64,000 nt of DNA from positions 19,128,501-19,192,500 of the forward strand of contig NC_056550.1 in NCBI RefSeq assembly GCF_910596095.1. The letters are read 5' to 3'. Below are positions 42,291-53,400 of the stretch, piece after piece. The DNA comes from Thunnus maccoyii (taxonomy: Eukaryota > Chordata > Actinopteri > Scombriformes > Scombridae). The position numbers and the translations under genes are program-made. Under the pieces are notes generated by a model, which saw nothing but the letters and a program-made list of their open reading frames with translations, was not told the origin of the DNA and did no database searches. Each line of letters starts with the position of its first letter. Position 1 is the stretch's first letter.

Positions 42291-42309
42291 CTTTACAATT
42301 AGGCAAGTA

Positions 42310-42640
42310 GGAAACTTGAAGCTTCCTGTGCACATACACTGAGAGCACACTTTTCAGTGAAGTAGGAGACATCTTATGACCTGTGGTTAACTTTTGAAAT
42401 GAAAAAATATTTGCAGATTCACGTATTCTTGATTTTCTTTTTTAATGAGGGAGAAGGAGTACGTCATTCAAGAAACAAAGTGAACTTTTTTTTCAATGAA
42501 ACTGAACTTTTTTGGGAGGGAAACACATATCAGTTATAAATGATTACTCCAAGCAGAGATTTATATGTGTATGTGTATGTTTGGGGGGCGGGGGGCATTG
42601 TATTTTTTATGTCTTAAAACACGCCTGTAGGGGGTTTTTA
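42310..42640 (+). mobile_element. MITE fragment, relative of 60,713-61,226
   Basis: Shares in order with the 60.7-61.2 kb element: GAAACTTGAAGC, a TCCAGTGCACA-like word, CAGTGAAGT, GGAGACATCTT, GTTAACTTTTGA, ATTTGCA, TTTAATGAGGGAG, and a CTTAAAACA-GCCTG-like right part. It is truncated on the left. Confidence 0.6.
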
Positions 42641-43058
42641 AGTAAAGAACTGAAAATATCTTCCACCCTGTTATGTATATATGTGTCTATCTATCTATAG
42701 CAATGTTCCTTCTCTGTGTCAAAACGCTCCAACTTGGTACATTTATAGACGCAGTTGGGGTATGTGTGTGAGTGTGTGTGTGTGTGTGTGTAAGTATGAG
42801 TGTGCCCACTGCCCACTGCCCACTTTTGGTGGGGGGGGCTTGGCAGGGCTGTTTCCCAGCTTCCTCTCTTGCTATGTGGAGCTGGAAGTTGTGCAGTGCA
42901 TGTAGCCATAGCTTAGCTTAGCTTTCTCCCAAAAAGTCAACAAATCGCCGCTGGCTCAACCCATGCAGCTGAGGGGAAGCGAGGGAGACACTACAGCCGC
43001 TCAGAGTAACGGAAGAGAGGCGACAACTTGTTGGAAAAGCCGCTGAAACTTTAACCCA

Positions 43059-46000
43059 ATGGAGGGTTTAAACTGGCTTCGTCTTATTTCAGCCCTTTTG
43101 ACTTTAGAGCTGCTATCGCTGTCTAACGGGACGGAGTCGAGTAAGTTATAGACGTCATGTTTGCCTCTCTGTCGAGATTGAAATGGCTCGTTTAAAGGCT
43201 AATATTCTTATAGTTTTGTTTTGGCCTATTTATGTGGCCTGTTGAGGGATGATGAGCAAACTAAAAACAACTCAGTGGTATTTTAAGAGGTTTAGGAGAG
43301 ACAGGAAAGTCACATAGACATGCTTAATGTCACATAGCCTACACTTTTAATAGGCATTGTGACGTGAAGTGAGTGTTTGAAATACTAGTGGAAACTCAGA
43401 AACATTACTTAGGTGGTGTAAGGTGTGTCTGGTGAGATTATAGTGAGATTTTTTTTACCTTTTTGTTGTTATTCTAATACTTTAAACCACCTCTCACACC
43501 CTATTGACATTAGAGTTTCCCTATAGTACAATATATTTCTATTTTAGAGTTATTGTACTTTGCAATAGAGGGAAAAGGGCTTGGTGGAATGTGACGCATT
43601 TTACTGAGATGTTAGATATTGCAATAGGGTACGGCACAAAGACCGGTGGGCAGCAAGTGCAGACTTTCCTATGGGAGGGGTATCCTTCCTGAGCCTTTTC
43701 CTGTTGCCTCTTGAGACTCCGCCGCGTTTGAGCTACAGATATGGAGCTTTATAGCTTTACTCCACGGCTGGAGTAAAGGAAGTGGAAATGATTGTGTCAA
43801 CATAACAGATTTATATTGACTTTTACTTGAATAACACTTTACTTTACTCTACATTCCACAGGTGCCAAGCAAGCATGCCCTATCGATATAACTCCAGACA
43901 CAATGGTGATATCCTATCGAGACAAACCCAGAAATGTAACATGCACACCAACATCTACCATCTCCACTAATGTCAAAAAAATACACTGGAAGGGCATCGG
44001 GAAGACCAACAGCACAGTTTGGCGTGTTAACACCTATACAGACTGGGACCTGACGCCTGTCTGTGCCGCAACATTTGAGGGACTAGAACCATGCAAGAAA
44101 CCCTTAAACTTCATCCTCTACAGTGTGTATTGGGAACTTCTTTTGCACTTATCTAAAAAGGCTTCTCAAATTGTGTAACTATCATGATAATTTTTTTTTA
44201 ACTCCCAAGTAAATTACCTCCCCAGAAACACCAGACAGCGCCTCCATCCGTCCTGTGAATAACACTAACTTGGTGGAGGGGGAAATGTACCAGCTGCAGT
44301 GTGACATCATCAACGTTGCTCCTGCTCGAAAGCTCACTGTGCGGTGGTACCTCGGGAATGAAACCATTGAACCACCATTCAAAGGTGGGGAATCTCTCTC
44401 AACAAACTGGATAAATCTATCAGCGCTAGTCTAACTTCATCAGACATTTATTAACATGGTATAATTGTTTTATATTCATGAAGAAGAAATGACAGCTATT
44501 ATGGGAAAAAAAGCTACATATACACAGCCCCTAAGTGCATTTATTGTGATGATAAATTACTATTAAAGGATAAGGTTGGTCTTTCTTATTGTTAACTAAT
44601 CCTATGAAAAGACCAAATCCAACAACGTAGTCATGTTCCCCTTGACAAGTCCAGTAGTGTGTACATGTCAAATCAAGACAGAGTTAATGTTGGCAGAGCG
44701 GTATATTTTATCAATGATTGCAGCCCTGAACTGTCATCTGTTATCAAAACTGCTTCACTGTCATCGTAAATGGAAGGAAAATTTCTGATGCAAAACATTA
44801 GGCGGTATCTTCCTTTTCACCAAAATGTTCTTTTGTCTATGTTTATGTTCTTTTATCAGAATCACTGCGAGTGACTGGCTGCCAACCTGAGAACACAGAC
44901 TGTATGAGCCGCCGGACCCCAGTGAATGTGTCATCTACCATCAGTGTCATTCTGAACAGAAAGCACAACGGAGCGGAGTTCAGATGTGAGGCTGAGTTGG
45001 ACCTGAGACCAGAGGGACCCCAGCTTCCTTACTTGAAGTCCAGTCCTTTCAACATCACTGTCTATTGTGAGATCATATTTTCCTTCTAAATTTTTTTTTT
45101 AAAACAACAGGACAAAGTGTTAAATATTGAATACTGCTCTGTCGGCCTTCGTTTCTCAACAGATAAGCCGGTCATCAATAACACAAAACTTCCGAAGGCG
45201 ATCCCGGTGTTCAGCGGTTATCCTGAGAGGCTTGTTTGTGAAGCTGACGGTCATCCACCTCCAAAGATCCAGTGGCTTTACAGCTCAGACAAGTTGCCAC
45301 GTGTTTCTGGAGGCGTACTCAACGTTTCGGAACCGGGCTCCTACATCTGCAACGCCAGTAACGAAGTCGGTTCCGTATCCCATGAGGTCGAAGTGATTTT
45401 AAAAGGTAACAACACTCTAAATCTAAACTGCACTGTATCTATCTACTAAAGGAAGAAATGTCTGTCTGTATGTCTGTGTGCTGGGGGGACAAAGCGAGTG
45501 CAGTGTCGAATTTGGTGCAATTTGGACACGCGGCACGATTAATATTTATAAACTTAAGCTCTGAATAAACTAGCGATCAGCTGCTCTTGGCTCTGTGACT
45601 GCACTTCATGATAAGAGCTGTAAAACCTTGCCATGAGAGAGACGAAGGGGACGACATCTCTCTTTGTTTGATAACCTTAAAAGTTACGCTTTGTTGTGGG
45701 TTTCCTGACTGATTTTGAAAAAGAGAGAGGGCAAGAGAGCTAAGAGCACGAGTCAGCGTGAGAGAGACAGTGCTTCTCTCAGAGGGAAAGCCCGTGAGTG
45801 ACAGTTGACAGTGATTGTTTCAAGGCGGTTACATTCCAGAGCACAAATAAACAACCATCAAACACTCAACAGGTGATTTACTGTGGAGACAGATGCACTT
45901 TTGGTGCAATTTGGACACGTTTAATATTAATAAGCTCTGAATAAAGAAGCGAACAGCGAGCCGCTCAGCTCTGTGTCTGAGTGCAGCGGGGGACAGTTTG

Positions 46001-47645
46001 ATATCCACCGCCGCATCACGGCAGGGCTTCCGGGCTCTCACTCAGCTTCACACTTCACACTTGTCGGATGTACTGCTAAGGACAGAGGGAAATGCAGTGT
46101 CAAGTGTGAAGTTGTCTGAACACGCGATATATTACATTAATAAGCTTTGAATAAACACACGAACAACGAGCCACTCAGCTTCGGGTCTGAGTGCAGCAGG
46201 GGCTGTTTGATTTACTGTCACATCACAGCGGGGTGGGGCTTCCGGGCTCTGACTCGCTGAGCGGGACAATGGCATGTAAAACTAACCAATGGGAGCGCAG
46301 ACATGTTTGATTGGCAGCAGAATCAACTAATGGAAGGTCCTAAACTGCTTCTACGGTTCAACCTCAGTTTCGTCTCACTGGATAAATCTCTGTCTGGATT
46401 GGTTTTAATTGATACATTTGTCAATTGATACATGTATATGTGATTCTCGAGAAATAATAAGCAATTGGCCCGTTCTGAACAGGTGCATTTCAAATGGGTG
46501 CTGCGCTAGTAATTTTTGAATAAAATTTGCACCTATGACTAAACAAATATATAATAGATATTTTCACTAGTAGTAAAACCAGATCTCTGACAGGAGATTT
46601 ATGATATGATATGACATGATTGATTTATGGATTACAGACACAGAAACAAAAATCCAAGGGATAACATGTTAAAGTGAAAACACTTATTTCCATCATGGTC
46701 CCAAGATTTGAAGCCATTAAATGTATACTACGCTCTGCTCCTCCATATACAAAATGTATAAGGATTATCATGGGTTAATGCTGCTCCAAACTTTCATCTG
46801 ACTAAAGGTTCAAGCACATGTAAATGATTACTCGGTCATTTCCTCCCACAATTTCTCTGTGTGACTGTGAAGTAGAAAATGGTCAGTAGAGCAAAATAGA
46901 TGTAATATATTCTGAACAGTAAATTTAGGTTGAGCAAAAGACAACCAGCTTCAACCAGGGTTCTGTTCACAGCCATATACATTTATTTAAAAATGGCAGC
47001 GTTTGATTTCTCTGAGCAGAGCGATACAATGCTGTGTGTGTACAGAGACAGAAAGGAGTTTGGAGTTTTGGGTAAGTTTTGTTGAAAAGGTTTAGCTTCT
47101 TTTTATACACTGACTTGTTTTCTGTTGTGCGATATAATCAGAAGGGCTTCCATGTTTTCATAATACTCATACAAATAGCTTCTTTCTGTCTGAGCGTAGG
47201 TTATGATGTTAAAATCATAAGTAGACAATTATCAGCCTTTTCATCTTTGCATCTTTATACATTTTCATTGATCTTCTTGTGGTAGAAAATGAGAAACAAC
47301 TGGAATGTTTGGAGTAAATGACTGTAGATGTAATGTTTAACTGATCTTATGCATGTCAGAAATGGAGAGACTTGTGTGTAAAGCAGGTCATTTACTTTTT
47401 TAAACATTAATGAGTGATCTGTTTGATTAATTTTTGTTACAGAGGACTACCTGCCCCTCATAGCTGGATTTGTGGCCGTCACAGTAGTGGTCATCTCCGT
47501 CATCTTCATCTTCATCTACTCCATCTACTACAAGAACACCAAGATGCGCCGTTACAGTCTTAAAAACCCCAAACTCAGCACCCACAATGGCAATGTAGCT
47601 CACAATGGCTGGGACCTGCAATTTCCTATGACCAAACTGTCATAG
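43059..47645 (+). CDS. ICAM-like membrane protein with three Ig domains and ICAM-1-like tail (ICAM-B)
   Basis: Six exons, 43,059-43,140, 43,862-44,122, 44,226-44,384, 44,860-45,066, 45,163-45,405 and 47,443-47,645, sum to 1,155 bases and 384 residues. All introns are phase 1. There is a signal peptide of about 23-27 residues, then domain 1 (QACPIDIT, VTC, TPVC, LEPC). Domain 2 is split over two exons with ICAM signatures NVAPARKLTVRWY and FRCEAELDLRPEGPQ. Domain 3 is an I-set Ig (YPERLVCEADGHPPPKIQW, GSYICNASNEVGS). The last exon carries a hydrophobic helix (IAGFVAVTVVVISVIFIFIY) and a 40-residue tail beginning YYKNTKMRRYSLKNPK. That juxtamembrane KMRRYSL is close to the KIKKYRL of human ICAM-1, which contacts ERM/actinin and holds a tyrosine. 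The residue matching the integrin-binding Glu is Lys71 (IHWKGIG). A possible polyadenylation signal ATTAAA is at 48,719-48,724. Confidence 0.9.
45442..46509 (+). mobile_element. probable non-autonomous Helitron in the last intron of ICAM-B
   Basis: The left edge reads TCTACTAAAGGAAGAAATG after an A (a TCTATC alternative starts at 45,438). The right edge is CTAG followed by T, and just upstream is a hairpin (CCCGTTC, one-base loop, GAACAGG with one G-T pair). TC start, hairpin, CTRR end and an A/T insertion site are Helitron hallmarks. Inside are three diverged copies of a unit containing TTGGTGCAATTTGGACACG or a relative, then TTAATAAGCTCTGAATAAA, near 45,520, 45,905 and 46,120. No Rep/helicase coding is present. 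Confidence 0.55.
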
Positions 47646-49478
47646 CAGCACATCTGTTTACCACTCTGAATGAGCTGCACCTCTGCGCCACCAGAACAGT
47701 GGTTAAAAGGCTGAATACCACTGAGTCAGCTGGCTCACACTGGATTCTTTGGAAATCTATTTTATTCCTCCAAACTTCACACAGTCTGTTTTTCTCACAT
47801 CTGTTCTCCACATATAACTTAAAATATAACTTTAAAAATTAGTAATCTAGGCTTGATCTTCTCAACTCAATATTTACTACTGGATTTGACCTGTTTTCAC
47901 TGGACAGAAAGAAGGAAGAAGGAGAAGAAGGAGGAAAAAGAAGGAATCAAAATCTGGCTCTGACCTGCCAGAGGAACTGTTATGCTATGAAGAAAAATAC
48001 CAAAACAGTATCTCTTATTACTTTTAATAAGCACAAAGGGAATTTAATATGATATGAATGTTTTTCTTGACTTTGTTTCATGGATGTTTTTTCTGTCCCC
48101 CATAACGTTCACTCAAACTTAGATCTGTGTATGTAATTATTTTACAAACTCAACATGAATTTAAGTGTGGACCCTGAGACTGCAGCGGAAATGCACTATT
48201 TCTCTTTCTTTTGCTTATTGGCTCTGCTTGAAGTGTGACATTGAATCTGTGAAGGAAGCTGTGGTGAATTTGTTAACACTATTTTTTTGTGCATACCATT
48301 ATTTGAGCCCACTGTTGTTTCACTTCACTTTGTAAGCCACTCTGCACTCCTTTCTGAGTTTGTAGTCTTCTCTGTGTCTGACTCTTTGCTGTGCCACGCT
48401 GCGTCAGGCTCTGAGTTTATGGGGGACATTGTCTTATTTGCGCGGTTGTATGCTTTTCTATGAATGTCTGCATCAGAACTGTATATTCAGTATCATATTT
48501 TATGTAAATGTAAAACCTTGTATTTATTTGTGGGAAACAGTGATAATGGAACAATTTAGTATTGAAAATGGACTGCATACAAGGATGTAAATGTTGCAAA
48601 TATTGGATCAGTTAGTGGAGTTGAAGTCCTACTTCACATATTAGGGGGCATGAGGACATCAAAATATATGTGAATACTGCTGTAAATATTTATGACTGAT
48701 GTAAAACAATATTTTAATATTAAAAATTTGGCTTTTTAAACAAATTGCTTTGTTATTGATTGTGCACTCCAATAGGGTTAAACATATCAACAAAAAGGGA
48801 AAAATATATCATTTAAGGACTTTATAAGAAAACATGCTTTACCTGTGGCTTTAAGTTGGGCTTCAATTTAATAATTCACAAAAATACTCTGAGTATGTGG
48901 CTGTAGCTGAAATAATGGTGAGAATTAGATCAGGAAACCTTACAGTCCTGAATATGTCTGACATGCATAAGTTGATGTTGTCATTAATAATACTGTACAA
49001 GGGGGATATGACAGGGGGTCCAACATACCAGTCTAAACTGGGATAGTGGAGGTCAGATACTGAGATTCTCTTTGTCCTATTCTGTCCTGCAGAGTCGGGT
49101 TTAATGTTGCTGAGACATGTGGGAATCTTGAAAACTGTTCCAAATACTAAACAAAAGGCGCCAAGATCATTGTGTTTTGTTAGTCCTCGGAAGTTTGTTT
49201 TGGTAACTGTAACCAGGAACCAGCAGGTTTGGCAAGTGAAGTATAAATAATGCTGCTTTCAGCTGCTGTCGGAAATAATCCAGTTGCTCATAAAGTTTCG
49301 ACTTGGGTGAGTGGGAGTTTTATGATGCTGTAATCATCAAGACTGGGGTGTGGATCAGACATAAATTGTATAAACATATTATGTGTAACATGTATCATCT
49401 TCTGGCTGTAAAATTAATGTATTTGCATGACGGTGAAAACTCTAATTCGCTTTATTGCTGAAATTTAATTGAGAAAAT
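47646..49478 (+). other. ICAM-B 3-prime UTR and spacer
   Basis: No further exon was found. The first kilobase, up to an ATTAAA at 48,719-48,724 followed by T- and GT-rich sequence, is probably the ICAM-B 3-prime UTR. Beyond that the sequence is unremarkable AT-rich spacer. Confidence 0.45.
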
Positions 49479-49479
49479 C

Positions 49480-49973
49480 CATGGATGTATTATAAGAGCT
49501 GGATACCGGACTAAAAACGGCGCCCATTCAGTCCTATAGGAATTGCTCGCTTGGCGCATACGCCAAAACAAGTTTCTAGCTTCCAGGTTTGCTTACGCGT
49601 TGTGCGGCCCACTGAACATGCGCAGTAGTGTTTCCCCCGCTGGCCCCGCCCGCGAGCTCCCGCTCCGCCCATATAATTTACATTGTGATGACGTCACAAA
49701 TCGCTTTTCTCGGTTTGAGGAAAGTTTTACAAATATAAAACCTCCATGAATCAAAAGTTCATAATAGAAAGAGTCATAATTGACATTGTTTGCAGTTTGA
49801 GGTGTCCTGTCAACAGTTTTACAGACGTCTGTTTTACAATGGTGGTCTATGGGGAAAATCCTTTTTGGGCCGCAGGGGGATTTTTCGCTGCTACATCGCG
49901 AATGGCCACTGGGAAAAATTGGCTGCAAGGCTGAGCAGCAGCGCCCTATCCAGCTCATATTATACATCCATGA
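49480..49973. mobile_element. inverted-repeat MITE upstream of ICAM-C
   Basis: The ends are inverted copies: left CATGGATGTATTATAAGAGC and right, on the opposite strand, CATGGATGTATAATATGAGC, continuing into TGGATA on both sides. The flanks GAGAAAATC and GAGAAAACC look like an 8-9 base target duplication with one mismatch, which fits a hAT- or Mutator-like MITE. The element is CpG-rich inside, unlike its surroundings. Confidence 0.65.
49689..49696. promoter_or_regulatory. full palindromic CRE, TGACGTCA
   Basis: A perfect 8-base CREB/ATF site inside the MITE, about 750 bases upstream of the ICAM-C start codon. The site is seen directly; function is inference. Confidence 0.4.
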
Positions 49974-50445
49974 GAAAACCACAGTACACTTTCTAGTTTC
50001 CGCTGGTTGCCTGGCAACTGGACGCTCCCTGTTTCCTGTCTTTGTGCTAAGCTAAAGCTAACCAGGTATCCAGCTAACTTACATGAGACTGGTATCTTCT
50101 CTCGGCGGGTAAGCGTTTCTCAAAATGACAAATAAGTTATTCAAGCCATCTTTCCTCAAGGCCAGCCCCCGTCTTGGTTGCCCCAAAAACTGTCCTGACA
50201 CGCCACTCCGACCAGATGTGCTTCAGAGTAGTGCAGCAGGAGTTTACGAGACGCACGTTAACGCAGCACGAGGCTGGCACAGTTTGTTTTCGGGACTTTT
50301 TATGATCAGTCACCAGGTGTTAAAGGAAAGACGACACGTATCCGCGTAAGGAAATACTCGGAAATAATCTTTGTTCAGCCGGAAAGTTTCTAGTTTTCTT
50401 TTAGCCGTGAAAGTGTTCCTGGTTTACTTTTTTGTCAATATCACC

Positions 50446-53400
50446 ATGCTGTTCTTCATATTCGCTGGCTTAATTGCGTGTGCAGGTAAATCTGTTTTCT
50501 GTTCGTTAACTTTTTATTCAGTGACATTATTGTGTCATGTTCGCCTAAACGTAAAGCGTCGATGTCGGTCCGGCCTACGCCCATTATTTAATTATCGTAA
50601 TCTGCTTTTACATTCGAGGATCACAGTTTAACAACCGCATGGCACCGTTCACTTTCTCCTGTTAGGGCAACTTGGTGTTTGTTTACCTAACTTTCACTCG
50701 CTTCAGTAGGTCATTATCCCATATTTTTTAACAAAAGGTACGCGGAACACAAGAACTGGATTTGTAGTCAATTAGTTTTAATGTAGTTTTTTCACCATAA
50801 TTTGATATTTATTATGCAAGTTTCTTTTTAATGAATGTTATACTTTATTAATGTGAAAACGTCTTGTTTTCACATTAATAAAATATAGCTTGGGGACACA
50901 CCCAGAATTAAAGATTGCACCCAGGGGACCCCATATTACAGTTGCAATGAACAGTGGTGGAAGAAGTATTCAGATCCTTTACTTAAGTAAAAGTACCAAT
51001 ACAAAAATGTAAAAATACTCCATTACAAGTAAAAGTCCTGCATGAAAAATCCTACTTAAGTATCTTTTGTCAGCATGATGTGGTTAAATTATGAAAGTGG
51101 AAGTATTTTCTGGTCCCTCTGGCTGATATGGTTTTATATATGAGATCTTTAGATTACTAATACTGAAGCATCACTGTGTTAACAGCATGTTGTAGCTGCT
51201 GGAGGTGGAGCTAGTTTGAACTACTTTACATACAGTTTGTTAGTTTAGTCTAGTGGTTTCCAACATAGGGTGGGGCCCCTCGAAAGGGTCACCAGATAAA
51301 TCTGGGGAGTCATGAGATGATTAAGAGAGTAGAGAAAAGAATAAGTTTAGAGGGAAAAATCACTATTTGGTGGAGCTGTTAACAACTCAGACATCTGAAA
51401 GGTGACCTCGACTACACACTGCTTTTTGTAAGACGTCAACAGGCAGAAAAGTTAGGAAACCACTGGTTTCATCTTTAACAATGAGTTGTATTTTAAAAGC
51501 TTGTTATATTATCCATTGTTTCAAATGTTCATCTGAAAAGTAACTAAAGCTGTCAAATAAATGTAGTAGAGTAGAGAGTATAATATTTCCCTCTGAAATG
51601 TAGTGGAGTGGAAGTATAAAGTAACATCAAATGGAAATACTCAACTAAAGTACAAGCACCTAAAACTGTACTTAAGTACAGTTGTTGATTAAATGTACTT
51701 TACACCACTGGCAATGAATAATCACCAACTATTAAATAAATCACCAACTATTTTGATAGATTGTTTTGAGTCATTTTTTAAATAAAAAATGTCCAAATTA
51801 ACTGATTCCGGCTTCTCAAATGTGAATATTTTCTTGTTTCTTTAGTCTTCTATGACAGTAAATTGAATATCTTTTGATTGTGGACTGTTATGGACAAAAC
51901 AAGACATTTGAAAACATCACCTTGGGCTCTGGGACAAGTGATAGACATTTTTCACCATTTTCTGACATTTAATGGACCAAACAACTAATTGATTAATCGA
52001 GAAAATAATTAGTTAGTTGCAGCCCTACCACATATTAGTGCAAATGCTTTTTTATAATTAAAACACGTGTATTTACAGTGTTCCAAGTCTGTTTCATATC
52101 ATTCCGTCTGGGACATCAGGGGAGATACTTCATTAACTGGTGACCACTCTGTAACCTGTTCACCTGCTATGAGCCACAGCTGGATCAACATCCAGACAAT
52201 GCAATAACGCTGTGTAAAACACTGCTTTATATATGCCTGCTTGCACTGGAAGCTATATAATCTGTACTATGTGTACTTATAGGAAAGCCTGTGAGTGCCT
52301 CCTGTCCAATTGAGATAATTCCTCCTAGAGTTGTGGTGAGATATGGAGACCCCATCTCAGTCAACTGCAGCTCACCATCGAACCAGATAGAAGGAATGGG
52401 CTGGGAGTCACCATATGAAGGCGTTCCTCTGACACAGGGGGTCTCTTTTCTTCCCCTACAAATAAAGTCCTTGAAAGCCTGGGAACTAGAGCCAAAGTGC
52501 TACATCAATTTCAATTCTGGGGACCAGTGTTTAGAATCCCTATCAGTCACCGTTTACAGTAAGTAACCTTTTACTTAATCTAAAGTTGCAAAACCGGCCA
52601 CTTGTAGTTTTTGATCATTCGATACCACAAATGTCAGGACTTGTCGTAGGTTTTGTTAAACACTTTGGCACTTGTCTTCTCTTTTTTATTTTTTTACAGG
52701 AAAGGCAGACAGTGTGTCTATGACTCCGCCAAGTAAAACGGGCCACATGGTGGAGGGCAAAAATTATCGCATGCAGTGTGACATTGCTAATGTTGCACCA
52801 GCAAGGAACCTGTCTGTGTATTGGTTCAAAGGAAATGAGATATTAAGAAATGAGTCATTTGACAAGGAGTCAAATCTATCTCCAGTCAATCTGTCATCTG
52901 TCCTCAATCTGACGGCCCATAGAGGTGATAATGGAAGTCACATCCGGTGTGAAGCATGGCTAAACCTTGGGCCAGCGGGACCTAATCTTGTGTTGCGATC
53001 AAAGTCACATGATGTGACTGTACTCTGTGAGTTTTTAATGGCCTCTTCTTATAACAATCATAGTATTAGGACTGAGAGAATATTGGGTGTGTTTTGTCTC
53101 GACTACTAACCTGACTAGATCCTTGCTTGTGTTCCTTGCTCTCAGATGCACGTCACTTTGGATAAAAGCGTCAGCTAAATGAAATTGTAAATTGTTTTGC
53201 CTTTCCCTGATTGTATTTTAATCACCTTTGTTTTTCTGTCTCTGTCTGTATTTTAATTTCATTTATATCCTCAGACCCACCAGCCTTCGTCAAACCTGAA
53301 AAAGAGAATGTGACACTTATAGCTGGTGGCAGAATAAGTTTAAATTGCACCGCTACAGGAAACCCCATGCCGTCTTACAGTTGGCAACTCTCACATGTCA

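Larger units (their letters stand above)
40249..43058 (+). other. ICAM-A to ICAM-B spacer filled with transposon fragments
   Basis: This is where a transmembrane/tail exon for ICAM-A would be expected. I tested the phase-1 acceptors I could see (for example near 40,673, 40,865, 41,454, 41,661, 42,417 and 42,700). All lead to a stop within about 25 codons without a membrane segment. The spacer holds a transposase-like zinc-finger remnant, a hAT-type fragment and a MITE fragment, described separately. An AATAAA lies near 41,704. Confidence 0.6.

Noticed and set aside
42691..42909. Short frames at 42.7-42.9 kb as an ICAM-A anchor exon
   Set aside because: The frame after the TATAG acceptor runs into the GT repeat and stops, without a membrane helix.
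35688..47645. ICAM-A and ICAM-B as one eight-domain gene
   Set aside because: ICAM-B has its own signal-peptide exon and 5-prime leader-like sequence. A fused read-through is possible because of phase 1 introns but is not the default model.
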